Assembly (NCBI GenBank): GCA_035771165.1
Contig: JAWNZC010000337.1
Span: 806,001-870,000 of the forward strand
DNA from: Paragorgia papillata
Taxonomy: Eukaryota > Cnidaria > Anthozoa > Scleralcyonacea > Coralliidae
Direction: 5' to 3'
DNA length: 64,000 nt
Under the pieces are notes generated by a model. The model was not told the DNA's origin, did not search any database, and saw only the letters and a program-made list of their open reading frames with translations. The position numbers were made by a program, and so were the translations under genes. Below, piece after piece: positions 56,762-64,000 of the stretch (position 1 is the stretch's first letter; each line of letters starts with the position of its first letter).

Positions 56762-59700
56762 ATTATATTATATTATATTATATTATATTATATTATATTA
56801 TATTATATAAAATAGGTTGCGTCTTACGCACGCTGTGATTGGTCAATTACCGTGTTTATATCATGTAAACACGCTTGTGATGTCACGGCACATATTTTAG
56901 CCTTATTTCATACGGTTCGGGTTCACATAAACGTTTGAATTCTCCCAACTCACTCTCGTGTTTACATCAGGCTATATAAACACGGACGGGCATTTTCTAT
57001 TTCTTAATTATAATTTATAATATTATATTGTATTGTATTGTATTGTATTGTATTGTATTGTATTGTATTGTGTCGTGCAGTGGCAAGGCTCCCCCAGCTG
57101 GGGTTGCAGAAGGGGCGCCAAAACTAGCAAGGGTGCCAAAACTTAACAAAATAAACCTATTTCTTTGTATAGCTAGGTCTTCGATGGGGGGATATAAAGA
57201 TCTGTAATCTTTTGTGTTTTTTATGAAGTTTTATAATCTTCAGAATTCTGTAAAATCTCACTCCAAAATGCAGGAAATGGCATATCAGAGACTCTAGATT
57301 TCAAAATTTTCCGGGGGAGCATGCCCCCGTACCCCCCCTAGAGTTTGGCGCTACTTCACCGCTTGCATTGGCGTGGTCTTTGAGACTTTAAGTTATGTTT
57401 TAACCTGAGTTGGGCCAAAAACATATTTATGCCGACAAACATCAACTCTGTTGTTATATTATATTATTTATATTATATTATGCTATTTTATATTATAAAG
57501 CATAAATAATAAAAATCTCTATTTTTAAGCATAGGATATAAATACTGTTTATTAATATGCAGGTATTAAAAAATACTGTAGTAAATTTTTTTTCTATTTT
57601 TATTCTCCTAGAACCTCCACCATCTTACCAATCCCTCTATGGAGAAATTAAAGATGTTCGGCAACAATCCAACAATTTAGCAGAGTACCTAGTAAAAGTG
57701 ATCATACTTCTAGGAAGTACAAGTATGTTGTGCTGTTCTGCATGAGCAGTCAATACAAGACAGCTTGGCAACTTGTTACAGCTTGACTCAACAAGCTTGT
57801 CCTGTTACAAGTTTGTTGTCAACAACGTTGTTCCAACAAGGTTGTTACAAGGCTCCCAGCAACTTGTTATCAGCTTGTCACAACCACTGGGAACAAGCAG
57901 TGTGACCACAACTTAACATCGGCTTGTTGGAACAGCCTTGTGATAAGACGGCTGCTGGCTTGTTACAACTTGAAATATAGTAAGGTTAGATATACTGCCG
58001 AAACAGAGAATATAGGAGTCTAACGTTTCGATCGAAGGCACTCTTTACGTTTCTCTCTGACGAAGGGTCTTCGCTCGACTCCTACGTTCTCTGTTTCGTC
58101 AGTATATCTAACCTTACTATATATATATTTCGGTTGTTGTTTCAACACTGCCTAGGCAGTAGGCTACTTTTGTTACAACTTGTACGTTTTTATGTGTGTA
58201 ATTAATATTTAGTATCAACGAACTCGTGGTCTATTACAAATCCGGCTTTTTGATTGGCTGAGCTACCATGGTCTATTGGTGATAGACCATAGTAGCGTTA
58301 TCCAATGATAAACCTTCTTATAGTTGGAATACCCTATTCTGACCAATCAGAAGCCACGGCTTATTCACGCCGCAAGCAAAACCTGGAAGCTAGGACTAGG
58401 CTAAAAAATCAAACATGGCGTCTGCTAAAATTTTTGTACGAGTGAAGAAAACATTGGGTCGAAAGTAATGGAAATATATTCATGAAGTATATCTACACCA
58501 AATTTGAAGCAAAGTAATTACAATCTCGCGTTTTGTGAGCGATTGTTTACCATAAGCCATCGAACTGCTCTGCATTATGTATGGGGAGACTTCTGCAAAC
58601 AAAAAGGTAAAACTATCTGAACATTTAGAACAATGTTTGATAAGACTTCTTTATGTTAAAGAAAAGTTGTTTATGGTTGATACTAAAACAATTAGACAAC
58701 TCGTCCTCGTTTTGACTATCAGCTCATAGAAAACTCGGCCTCGTTGTCTAATTGTTAAATAGATCATGGCAACAAGATAATCACATCATAGAAATGATGT
58801 AGAAACATTATTATAATACTTATATTGCCTTATTTTTGTTTGCGTGTTCGTATGAATCTGTTGAAAAACATTTCCCAATATATACGTTATTTTTGGTACA
58901 TTTTTGTCACAATGTTTACCACTGAAATCCTATAGATAGATCCACTGAAATACTATAGATAGATGTTTTACTTAATATGTTTTATTCTTGTGTTTTTAGT
59001 TGGATGTGCAATTTTTTTTGGAATTTTGTTGGCTATTCCAATAGCTATGATTGTCCTAGGTAAGTATATCTACAGTATATGTGATTTATTACGTTTCTAC
59101 TGCGCTGCATCGTCTATCCCAGCAAAAGAGACGATAGCTTGCTTAGCTGGCGTTCCGCTTGGTACGGGAGGCGAAAGAAATGCCTTGAAAATTAGATATA
59201 CAAATAAAAAAGAATGCGAAAAGAATACGAAAAGAATGTCATCGAAAACAGAGAAATGAAGAACACGCACGAGAAACAAAAATGCGTATGGAACAAAAGC
59301 AGCGTTTCAATTTTTGACCATATATACAGGTATCTGACATCGTGAGATCTTTCTTAATTAACGCGATGGTAAAAAACTTATAGGCGTCTTAAAATTATGA
59401 GGTAATAATATATATACATACATACATGGTAACTAAAATCGATGGTCTTTACACCAAACTATTGAGCTAGCTCGCGGGACCGGCATGTTTCAAACAAAGA
59501 ACTATATATGGTGATTTACTACCCCTCTCTTTGACCATACGCCAGCGTCGTTTGCGATTCGCTGGACACTTGTGGCGCAGGAAATCAGCCAGTCACAAAT
59601 CTGCTCTTTAGGTCACCATCACTCAAGATAGTCTGATATATAGACCCTGCCACCAAGGCAGGAATAATAAGACCTGTGCAGAAGGAACCAGGACTCATCA

Positions 59701-60003
59701 TGAAAATCATTCTGCACAACTGTTCAGCTGTCCAATCCTTGTCAGCCTATGCAAACTCCAAACGAGCCTTCTTCTGCCTAACAGTTAGGCATGGCCTCTT
59801 TCTTGGTTTGTTAAAACCTATTCCTAAATGCCTATAACACCATCAGAAATTGTGGGACAAGCCTTCCAATTTATTGAAATTTATTTTTTAGGTAAATGAT
59901 TAAGCAAAGTTCATTGCTAAAAACAATTACACACTTCTAACTGTAAATGGCTAAGCAAATTGAACTTGAGACAGACAACTTGAGTAGTTCTTTTTGACCG
60001 TTT

Positions 60004-60051
<48 letters not shown>

Positions 60052-60092
60052 CAATCTACAGACACGGTGTTTCGCTGTGCAACAGCTCATCA

Positions 60093-60159
<67 letters not shown>

Positions 60160-60909
60160 AAGTATGAAGTATAGTTTACCTTAAAGTCTTCGCTACCAGA
60201 GGTTTCACCCTAAACGGGATCATCAGGCGACTGAAAAATATCGGTTAGTGGGCTGCTTAAATGCGTTGGTTGGGGCGTGGGTGTGGGCGTCGAAACGTCC
60301 GGCGCATTCCTTTGGAGCGTGGGTGTGGGCGTCGAAACGTTGCGCGCATTCCTTTGATTGTTTAGGTTATTGATCCGAAATCTGTTTTTGTGCCGACAGG
60401 TCGAAACTATTTCTGATCTTTTGTTTAGTAAAAATTGTTTGTCCAAAAAACCCAAAGTTTCGACATAACCTGGTCTATACTAAAACACTCAATTTCTTAC
60501 ACGGGAGGATAAAAAAGATGCAATTTATGTTTGGACGAAAAACTTTTCATCATGAAGGCAGACAAACAATTTTTACTAAACAAAAGATCAGAAATAGTTT
60601 CGACCTGTCGGCACAAAAACAGATTTCGGATCAACAACCTAAACAATCAAAGGAATGCGCGCAACGTTTCGACGCCCACACCCACGCTCCAAAGGAATGC
60701 GCCGGACGTTTCGACGCCCACACCCACGCCCCAACCAACGCATTTAAGCAGCCCACTAACCGATATTTTTCAGTCGCCTGATGATCCCGTTTAGGGTGAA
60801 ACCTCTGGTAGCGAAGTCTTTAAGGTAAACTATACTTCATACTTTGTATTTTGCTCTATCTATATATATGGTATTGAGCACTCTCTAACATTTCGTGAAC
60901 CAAAACTCA

Positions 60910-60949
<40 letters not shown>

Positions 60950-61911
60950 ATATTTATAAACCGCGCAGGAGGGCTTTATCGGATATAAAACACGAGGCGA
61001 TAGCCGAGTGTTTTAGAGCCGATAAAGCCCGTACTGCAAGGTTTTTAAATGGCTTCTAAAAAGAATCACTTCATACGTTCATTGGCGTAGTAATTTTGAA
61101 AATTAAGCTTATCTCAGCCGTTAAAAACCAGCGAGAAACTTAGAGCGAGTCTATATCATATATATAGATCCGATACGCTCATGATTTTTCTTTGTGTTTT
61201 CCTCATGAATTATTAATGAATTTTAGATATATATATAATCAATTTCTATGCAATGATGGCATTGTTGTCCAACAGTATAATCATCTTCCATTGTATTCAA
61301 GAAATGTTTGTCTATTAATATACATGCATATTAAATAGTTATGCACGATTTATCCAAACCGTAGCTGAAAACTCAAAAGCTTGAACTATTAGTATCTAGG
61401 GAGTGGACAAAGCATTTTTCGTCGACACATATTGACTTATTCCCAGCTATATAGCTTTTCGTGCATTGACTTTCTTCGCGCCGTCTAAATTTCCAGATAT
61501 TATTTTGTTGTAGGTGCAAAATACAAAGATGATTGTCCCAAGGAAGACAAGATCCCAATCTATCTTATTGTTGCTGGTGTTGTACTCATCTTTCGTAACT
61601 TGTCCAACATGTGTTCAAGACGTTCTAACGAAGACAACAATGATAGTGACAATCAAAGTCCACCTAAAAAGTTTTGCGACTCGATTCTTGACCTCTTCAT
61701 GTTATGTTGGTTTATTACTGGAAACTACTGGATCTACCACATCTATGAACCGTCGTACAAAGTACGCGACGGTGATGAGTACTGCAACAAAACCCTGTAT
61801 TTGTTTTCATTTTGGGTTATGACAGCTACTTATATTTTTGTATCGTTGTGTTGTTGCTGTGTCTGCGTCATTGGTGGATGTGTTGCCTATACTGCAGATG
61901 ACGAAAATTAA
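49223..61911 (+). CDS. TMEM272-like four-transmembrane protein, right paralogue (complete)
   Basis: Four exons, 49223-49280, 57612-57722, 59000-59059 and 61514-61911, join to 627 nt including TAA and encode 208 residues. Every intron is phase 1 with GT-AG ends. The N-terminus ([20 protein letters not shown]) is cytosol-like and leads into [13 protein letters not shown], a family mark. The first membrane segment is split by intron 2 ([11 protein letters not shown] joined to [20 protein letters not shown]). Three more follow: [30 protein letters not shown] and a final one with [10 protein letters not shown]. The loop after the second segment is acidic and Ser/Asn-rich. Intron 1 is 8.3 kb and contains two R2-like retroelements. 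The biological role of this family is unknown to me. Confidence 0.88.
49294..49640 (+). repeat. Dispersed repeat, copy B (uninterrupted)
   Basis: Same sequence order as 47329-48160 but without the inserted element: CTTCATGAGATAATCAGCC, GATGAAAACCGGTGTTCATC, ATGAATAAAATCTCATGAGG, TATCGTGTTTCATCAGG. Confidence 0.8.
49685..49805. repeat. (CACTA)n array 1, at the 3' end of R2-like element 1
   Basis: About 24 uninterrupted pentamers. The junction with the element is exact: CACTA is followed at once by TTGATTTTTTATTACAA, the 3' end of the retroelement read on the - strand. Confidence 0.97.
50044..50910 (-). pseudogene. CCHC finger and restriction-like endonuclease domain, copy 1
   Basis: After [20 protein letters not shown] the frame reads [17 protein letters not shown], a C-x2-C-x7-H-x4-C finger typical of R2-type proteins. 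The endonuclease core follows: [24 protein letters not shown] and KINKYEGL, giving the PD...D...K pattern. This domain would nick the target site; target choice is discussed in the findings. Frame intact over this part. Confidence 0.88.
50747..51955 (-). pseudogene. Reverse transcriptase of R2-like element, copy 1
   Basis: All core motifs are present in order: [35 protein letters not shown], the motif A block [16 protein letters not shown], the motif B block [17 protein letters not shown] and the catalytic box [12 protein letters not shown]. The frame degenerates after KCASISLTS, where a duplicated block has replaced the thumb and linker. That missing region is present in copy 2 (about 54410-54580). 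Confidence 0.9.
51825..53219 (-). pseudogene. N-terminal part of the R2-like ORF
   Basis: 464 codons rich in Ser, Pro and Thr, with basic stretches ([15 protein letters not shown]). The end ([31 protein letters not shown]) resembles the linker before reverse transcriptase in R2-type proteins. A clear N-terminal C2H2 finger, usual in R2, is not visible. The first codon at 53219 lies inside the microsatellite edge, so the ATG at 53159 (MSQITADHN) is a more natural start. A frameshift separates it from the reverse transcriptase. Confidence 0.7.
53217..53431. repeat. (CACTA)n array 2, between the two R2-like elements
   Basis: About 43 pentamers without interruption. It joins the 5' end of copy 1 to the 3' end of copy 2. 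Open frames of up to 109 codons across it are repeats of TTLHY. Confidence 0.97.
53432..54580 (-). mobile_element. R2-like non-LTR retrotransposon, copy 2 (5'-truncated)
   Basis: Same family and orientation as copy 1. The 3' end has the same junction (CACTA then TTGATTTTTATTACAA). It starts after the reverse transcriptase with [20 protein letters not shown], keeps the linker that copy 1 has lost, and continues through the CCHC finger ([17 protein letters not shown]) and endonuclease ([14 protein letters not shown]) as an open frame of about 300 codons (53677-54582). The 5' edge is again in CACTA repeats, with the tag AAGGCTGG present on both sides of a 25-bp CACTA piece. Confidence 0.92.
54581..54758. 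repeat. (CACTA)n array 3, at the 5' end of R2-like copy 2
   Basis: Pentamers run from 54581 with an AAGGCTGGC interruption at about 54599-54607 and become irregular after 54730. Confidence 0.95.
54759..55921. other. No gene recognised
   Basis: AT-rich intronic sequence of the right TMEM272-like gene without clear frames or repeats. Confidence 0.4.
55923..56226. mobile_element. Inverted-repeat element with telomere-like minisatellite centre
   Basis: GCCATCCTATGCAATCCTGGC at the left is matched inverted by GCCAGGATTGCGTAGGATGGC at the right; inner parts (ACTTTGTGTTTCG / CGAAACACAAAGT) also match. Between the arms, 56029-56152 is a run of CCTAACCCTAAT, CCTGATCCCAAC and similar units, close to degenerate TTAGGG/TTAGGN repeats. 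The open frames here are translations of the repeat. Confidence 0.8.
56488..57072. repeat. Compound microsatellites: (ATATT)n, (CTATA)n, (ATT)n, (TATTG)n
   Basis: (ATATT)n at about 56490-56525, (CTATA)n at 56526-56672, (ATT)n at 56676-56760, (ATATT)n at 56763-56808 and (TATTG)n at 57025-57070. Between them, 56815-57000, lies a stretch with inverted GTGTTTATATCATGTAAACAC-like pieces. Confidence 0.9.
57078..57380. mobile_element. Degraded hAT-like element
   Basis: Starts CAGTGGCAAGGCTCCCCC and carries the shared core GCAGGAAATGGCATATCAGAG and CCGGGGGAGCATGCCCCCG. The right inverted repeat is too diverged to place exactly. Confidence 0.65.
57612..57722 (+). CDS. Right TMEM272-like gene, exon 2
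   Basis: Acceptor TTTTTATTCTCCTAG and donor GTATGT. Encodes [20 protein letters not shown] and the first half of membrane segment 1. Confidence 0.85.
57737..58190. repeat. CAACAAGCTTGTT-rich repeat with nested MITE
   Basis: 57760-57972 consists of irregular, partly self-complementary CAACAAG/CTTGTTAC units. It is interrupted by a MITE at about 57975-58126 whose ends, TATAGTAAGGTTAGATATAC and GTATATCTAACCTTACTATA, are perfect inverted repeats; the unit resumes as TTGTTACAACTTG at 58170. Confidence 0.75.
58230..58756. repeat. Palindromic element pieces
   Basis: GTGGTCTATTACAAATCC, GATTGGCTGAGCTACCATGG and TCTATTGGTGATAGACCATAG at 58230-58310 resemble 11190-11275. 58688-58756 is a short version of the palindrome at 44101-44200 (ACAATTAGACAACTCG / CTCGTTGTCTAATTGT). 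Confidence 0.6.
59000..59059 (+). CDS. Right TMEM272-like gene, exon 3
   Basis: 60-bp exon between TTCTTGTGTTTTTAG and GTAAGT. Encodes [19 protein letters not shown], corresponding to the GIFNIIPITMIVIG exon of the left paralogue. Confidence 0.88.
59505..59690 (+). pseudogene. Small LINE C-terminal fragment
   Basis: The + strand reads [20 protein letters not shown] in one frame, a phrase common near the C-terminus of RTE/jockey-type LINE proteins. It then degenerates. It lies in intron 3 of the right TMEM272-like gene. Confidence 0.5.
60008..60159. repeat. (TA)n flanking a 50-bp dispersed repeat
   Basis: (TA)n at 60008-60047 and 60097-60158 enclose GTTCAATCTACAGACACGG and GCTGTGCAACAGCTCATCAG, the repeat also found at 7308-7358. 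Confidence 0.85.
60160..60848. mobile_element. Inverted repeat with the same open frame in both arms
   Basis: Left arm about 60160-60440, right arm about 60549-60848, near-identical reverse complements around a 108-bp spacer. Each arm encodes, reading outwards from the spacer, [30 protein letters not shown] and [13 protein letters not shown] before a stop. The peptide is not recognised as a known protein; it may be the end of a transposon frame. Confidence 0.85.
60955..61048. repeat. Palindrome with CACGAGGCGATAGCCGAGTG centre
   Basis: GAGGGCTTTATCGG and CCGATAAAGCCC, and TAAAACACGAGG with CCGAGTGTTTTA, are inverted pairs. Same class as 365-462. Confidence 0.75.
61514..61911 (+). CDS. Right TMEM272-like gene, terminal exon
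   Basis: Acceptor ATTTTGTTGTAG. Encodes [20 protein letters not shown] through the last membrane segments and ends AYTADDEN before TAA. It aligns with 4335-4744. Confidence 0.9.
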
Positions 61912-62110
61912 TACAAATGTATATTTTCGATTATTAACAAACACCGTATTACATGGTCCTTATTTGATCTTTAATCTTTTGTCGCAATGGTAATTGTATG
62001 CATGTATGCACAGTTTCGTATTGAACACTTTGAATAGTAATGAACGTTATTTATGATAAACGTCTGATGCGTTACAAAATTTTCTGCCTCTGAAAAAATA
62101 ATGTATTTAA

Positions 62111-62492
62111 GGTGGCTCCCTGAAATTTCCATGTTAATAATATACAGGGAGAAATTACTTGAATATGATTGGCTAATGAAGAGGGCATTTTTTTGTAATT
62201 CAGGGCGAAATTACTTGCACTTGATTGGTTCCTTGATCAGCAATACTTGCATGTGATTGGTCGCTTGCTATGTTACTTGCATGTGATTGGTCGCTTGCTT
62301 TGTTACTTGCATGTGATTGGTTGCTTTGTTATGGGGAGCATGTGTGCCGTGGAATTTTTTAGAAGTACATTCGTTTAATTTTATCAAATGTTTTTCTGTA
62401 TCAAGATTTAATTAAGCAATTTTAGTATAGCAAACGTGCATGTTAACATTTGTATCGAATTGGACAATCGCTTTGGGCAAGGAGCCACCACC
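62111..62492. mobile_element. Non-autonomous element with TTAA flanks and tandem repeats
   Basis: Ends GGTGGCTCCCTG and GGAGCCACCACC, flanked by TTAA on both sides (62107-62110, 62493-62496), as for piggyBac-type insertion. The interior has four copies of a roughly 30-bp unit, TTACTTGCATGTGATTGGTC plus GCTTGCTNTG, at about 62210-62330. Confidence 0.8.
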
Positions 62493-63016
62493 TTAAACAC
62501 GTGTTAAAGATACTATATTTTTTAAGATATCGCTTCAACGACCATTGTGATTGTTTATCTTCTTTGAGTGCAGTAAAAATTGAGTCCTAATTTAGTGTCA
62601 GTTATGAAATAAATTGAATACAGTCATGAAGCGTGGAGATGTGCCACTCGTGGCAGATGAGATTGAACGCTCAGTTAAATTCCATATCTCCAATCGCCAA
62701 TGTCTTATTTTCTATCATAATAGAACGTATTGTAGAATTAATTTTATGATCAAATTAGTGTGTATGCATGCATGTTCCAGTTTAGTCCGGAAAAATAAAT
62801 AAACGATGAGGCGTACAGTGAAGATAATGGCATTGATACTTTGGAGCTGATTGTAATTTAGATTATAGTTGCTTTTGTAATTACACAACGACTAAATAGC
62901 ATAAAACACTTGGTGGTTCACGGGAGTTTTTAAGTGAATTGCGCAACATTTGTAATAAAATTGATGACAAGCGGACGGACTAATTTGTACGTTGATTTCT
63001 CCCCGCCCCGTCATAT

Positions 63017-63190
63017 GGTTCCTTTCACTCACGTGATCGGTGGCCCCATTGGGGTGGTGAAACAATACGAAATCTTTGAATAAGGATAGAGCTAAATTCC
63101 CATAGGATAAAGATGGTACACCAATATGGCCGCCATTTCATTGTTTCGGTACACCAATATGGCCGCCGTGACGTCAGATGAAAACTATCT
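63017..63190. mobile_element. MITE, copy of 25150-25312 in opposite orientation
   Basis: TTTCACTCACGTGATCGG, GTGGTGAAACAATACGAAAT, ACACCAATATGGCCGCC (twice) and GACGTCAGATGAAAACTATC follow in the reverse-complement order of the copy in the LINE at 25150. Confidence 0.85.
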
Positions 63191-63199
63191 ATACAGTAC

Positions 63200-64000
63200 T
63201 ACCATATTTATAATAATCACATGGTCACCTCGAAATCCTTTATTTCAAGAGGGACGATTAATTCGTTCATTATACTAAAATACAAGGGGTTCTGACCGTG
63301 CACAAAGGCGAACAAAAAAGGATAGAACAATGACTTCAGCTGAGTTTCCAGAACATTTTGAACGACTATGCTTTAGCAGGGTGCCAATCTGCTAACATTG
63401 CGCACTGGATGAGTGGAAATACGACATCCAATAGCAACCTTTCAGTTCAATCACTCAATCGTGCTATTTAAATATTAAACCTAAAACAAAGGACGTGGAC
63501 GGTGTAAGGTACGGTTCAACATAAAGTCACAACTCATTATAGGCCACTTTGAAGTTTGCCGAGTTTCCAGACCATATCTCTGGTGACTACGTATGGCTAA
63601 AGAAAAGGTGATGTGAACATGCACTGCATGTTAATAGAAGAGAGTCTCGTCTGAGCAACCCTGTCAAGATTTCTGCAAAGCTGAATTCATCTATATTTAA
63701 TCTTGTTTTAGCTTCCAAAAGTTATGGGATAATAATTTGACTTTGCGCATGTGTCCAATTATTTTGTTTATTTCCTCGGTGATTACAAAGCAAATTATGA
63801 CGTTATTAGTGTTGAAATTAATGGCCATCGAGTCTCGGGACGGTTTGTGGAAGTCACGAGGGCTGTATAGGCCCGAGGCTTTCGGGTACATAATCACTAA
63901 TAACCCTCGAAGACATCACGGACACCATATATTGTGATTTTGTCCATTTGTGATTGGCGAACTCTCTCGATCGGTAATTTTGCATAACAATTCAAGGCAT
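63200..64000. other. No gene recognised
   Basis: The stretch 63300-63360 (ACAAAGGCGAACAAAAAAGG, TTTCCAGAACATTTTGAAC) vaguely resembles 5045-5100 downstream of the left TMEM272-like gene. Nothing else can be supported. Confidence 0.35.

Overview
The window reads as a gene-poor, repeat-saturated piece of an animal nuclear genome. Evidence for this is GT-AG spliced genes with phase-conserved introns, an intronless BTB-BACK-Kelch gene, and remnants of LTR (Ty3/gypsy, BEL/Pao), Penelope-like and non-LTR retroelements, with many non-autonomous DNA elements. A marine invertebrate, perhaps a cnidarian, is my best guess from the repertoire; nothing in the sequence fixes the taxon.

Genes. Three protein-coding genes are supported. 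Two are four-transmembrane TMEM272-like paralogues on the + strand, one at the left (exons at 1342-1455, 2523 or 2577-2684, 4335-4744; first exon not found) and one at the right (exons at 49223-49280, 57612-57722, 59000-59059, 61514-61911; complete, 208 aa). All their introns are phase 1 and their exons correspond one to one. Between them on the - strand lies a single-exon 744-aa kelch-like gene (27281-29515) with two BTB domains in tandem before one BACK and a kelch region.

Repeats, left to right. Intron 2 of the left gene carries a 40-bp minisatellite. From 5.9 to 7.3 kb there is a foldback element with a nested MITE. 11-12.8 kb holds palindromic DNA-element pieces. 12.9-14.99 kb is a decayed Ty3/gypsy element on the - strand. 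15.17-24.28 kb is a 9.1-kb satellite built from 26/30/32-bp modules of nearly the same motif as the intron minisatellite; it creates very long but non-genic open frames. 24.29-25.7 kb is an L2/CR1-like LINE 3' end split by a MITE. 25.87-26.64 kb is a foldback with TTAA-type termini containing a 118-bp insertion with 8-bp target duplications. 30.4-32.85 kb holds three hAT-type non-autonomous elements with perfect 8-bp target duplications. 34-37.6 kb has an NRF1-like palindrome repeat, a recent 384-bp tandem duplication, LINE debris, minisatellites and a Penelope fragment. 38.07-39.55 kb is a BEL/Pao remnant. 40.4-43.2 kb contains two LINE copies separated by an AAT microsatellite, and 43.23-43.49 kb an inverted-repeat unit containing a tRNA-like sequence.

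The most interesting region is 49.68-54.76 kb, inside intron 1 of the right TMEM272-like gene. Two R2-like non-LTR retrotransposons (reverse transcriptase plus CCHC and restriction-like endonuclease domain) lie in the same orientation, and every end abuts a (CACTA)n pentanucleotide array. This suggests a retrotransposon lineage specific for, or generating, this microsatellite. The rest of the right part is microsatellites, foldbacks and MITEs. All calls come from reading the sequence; no database search was possible.
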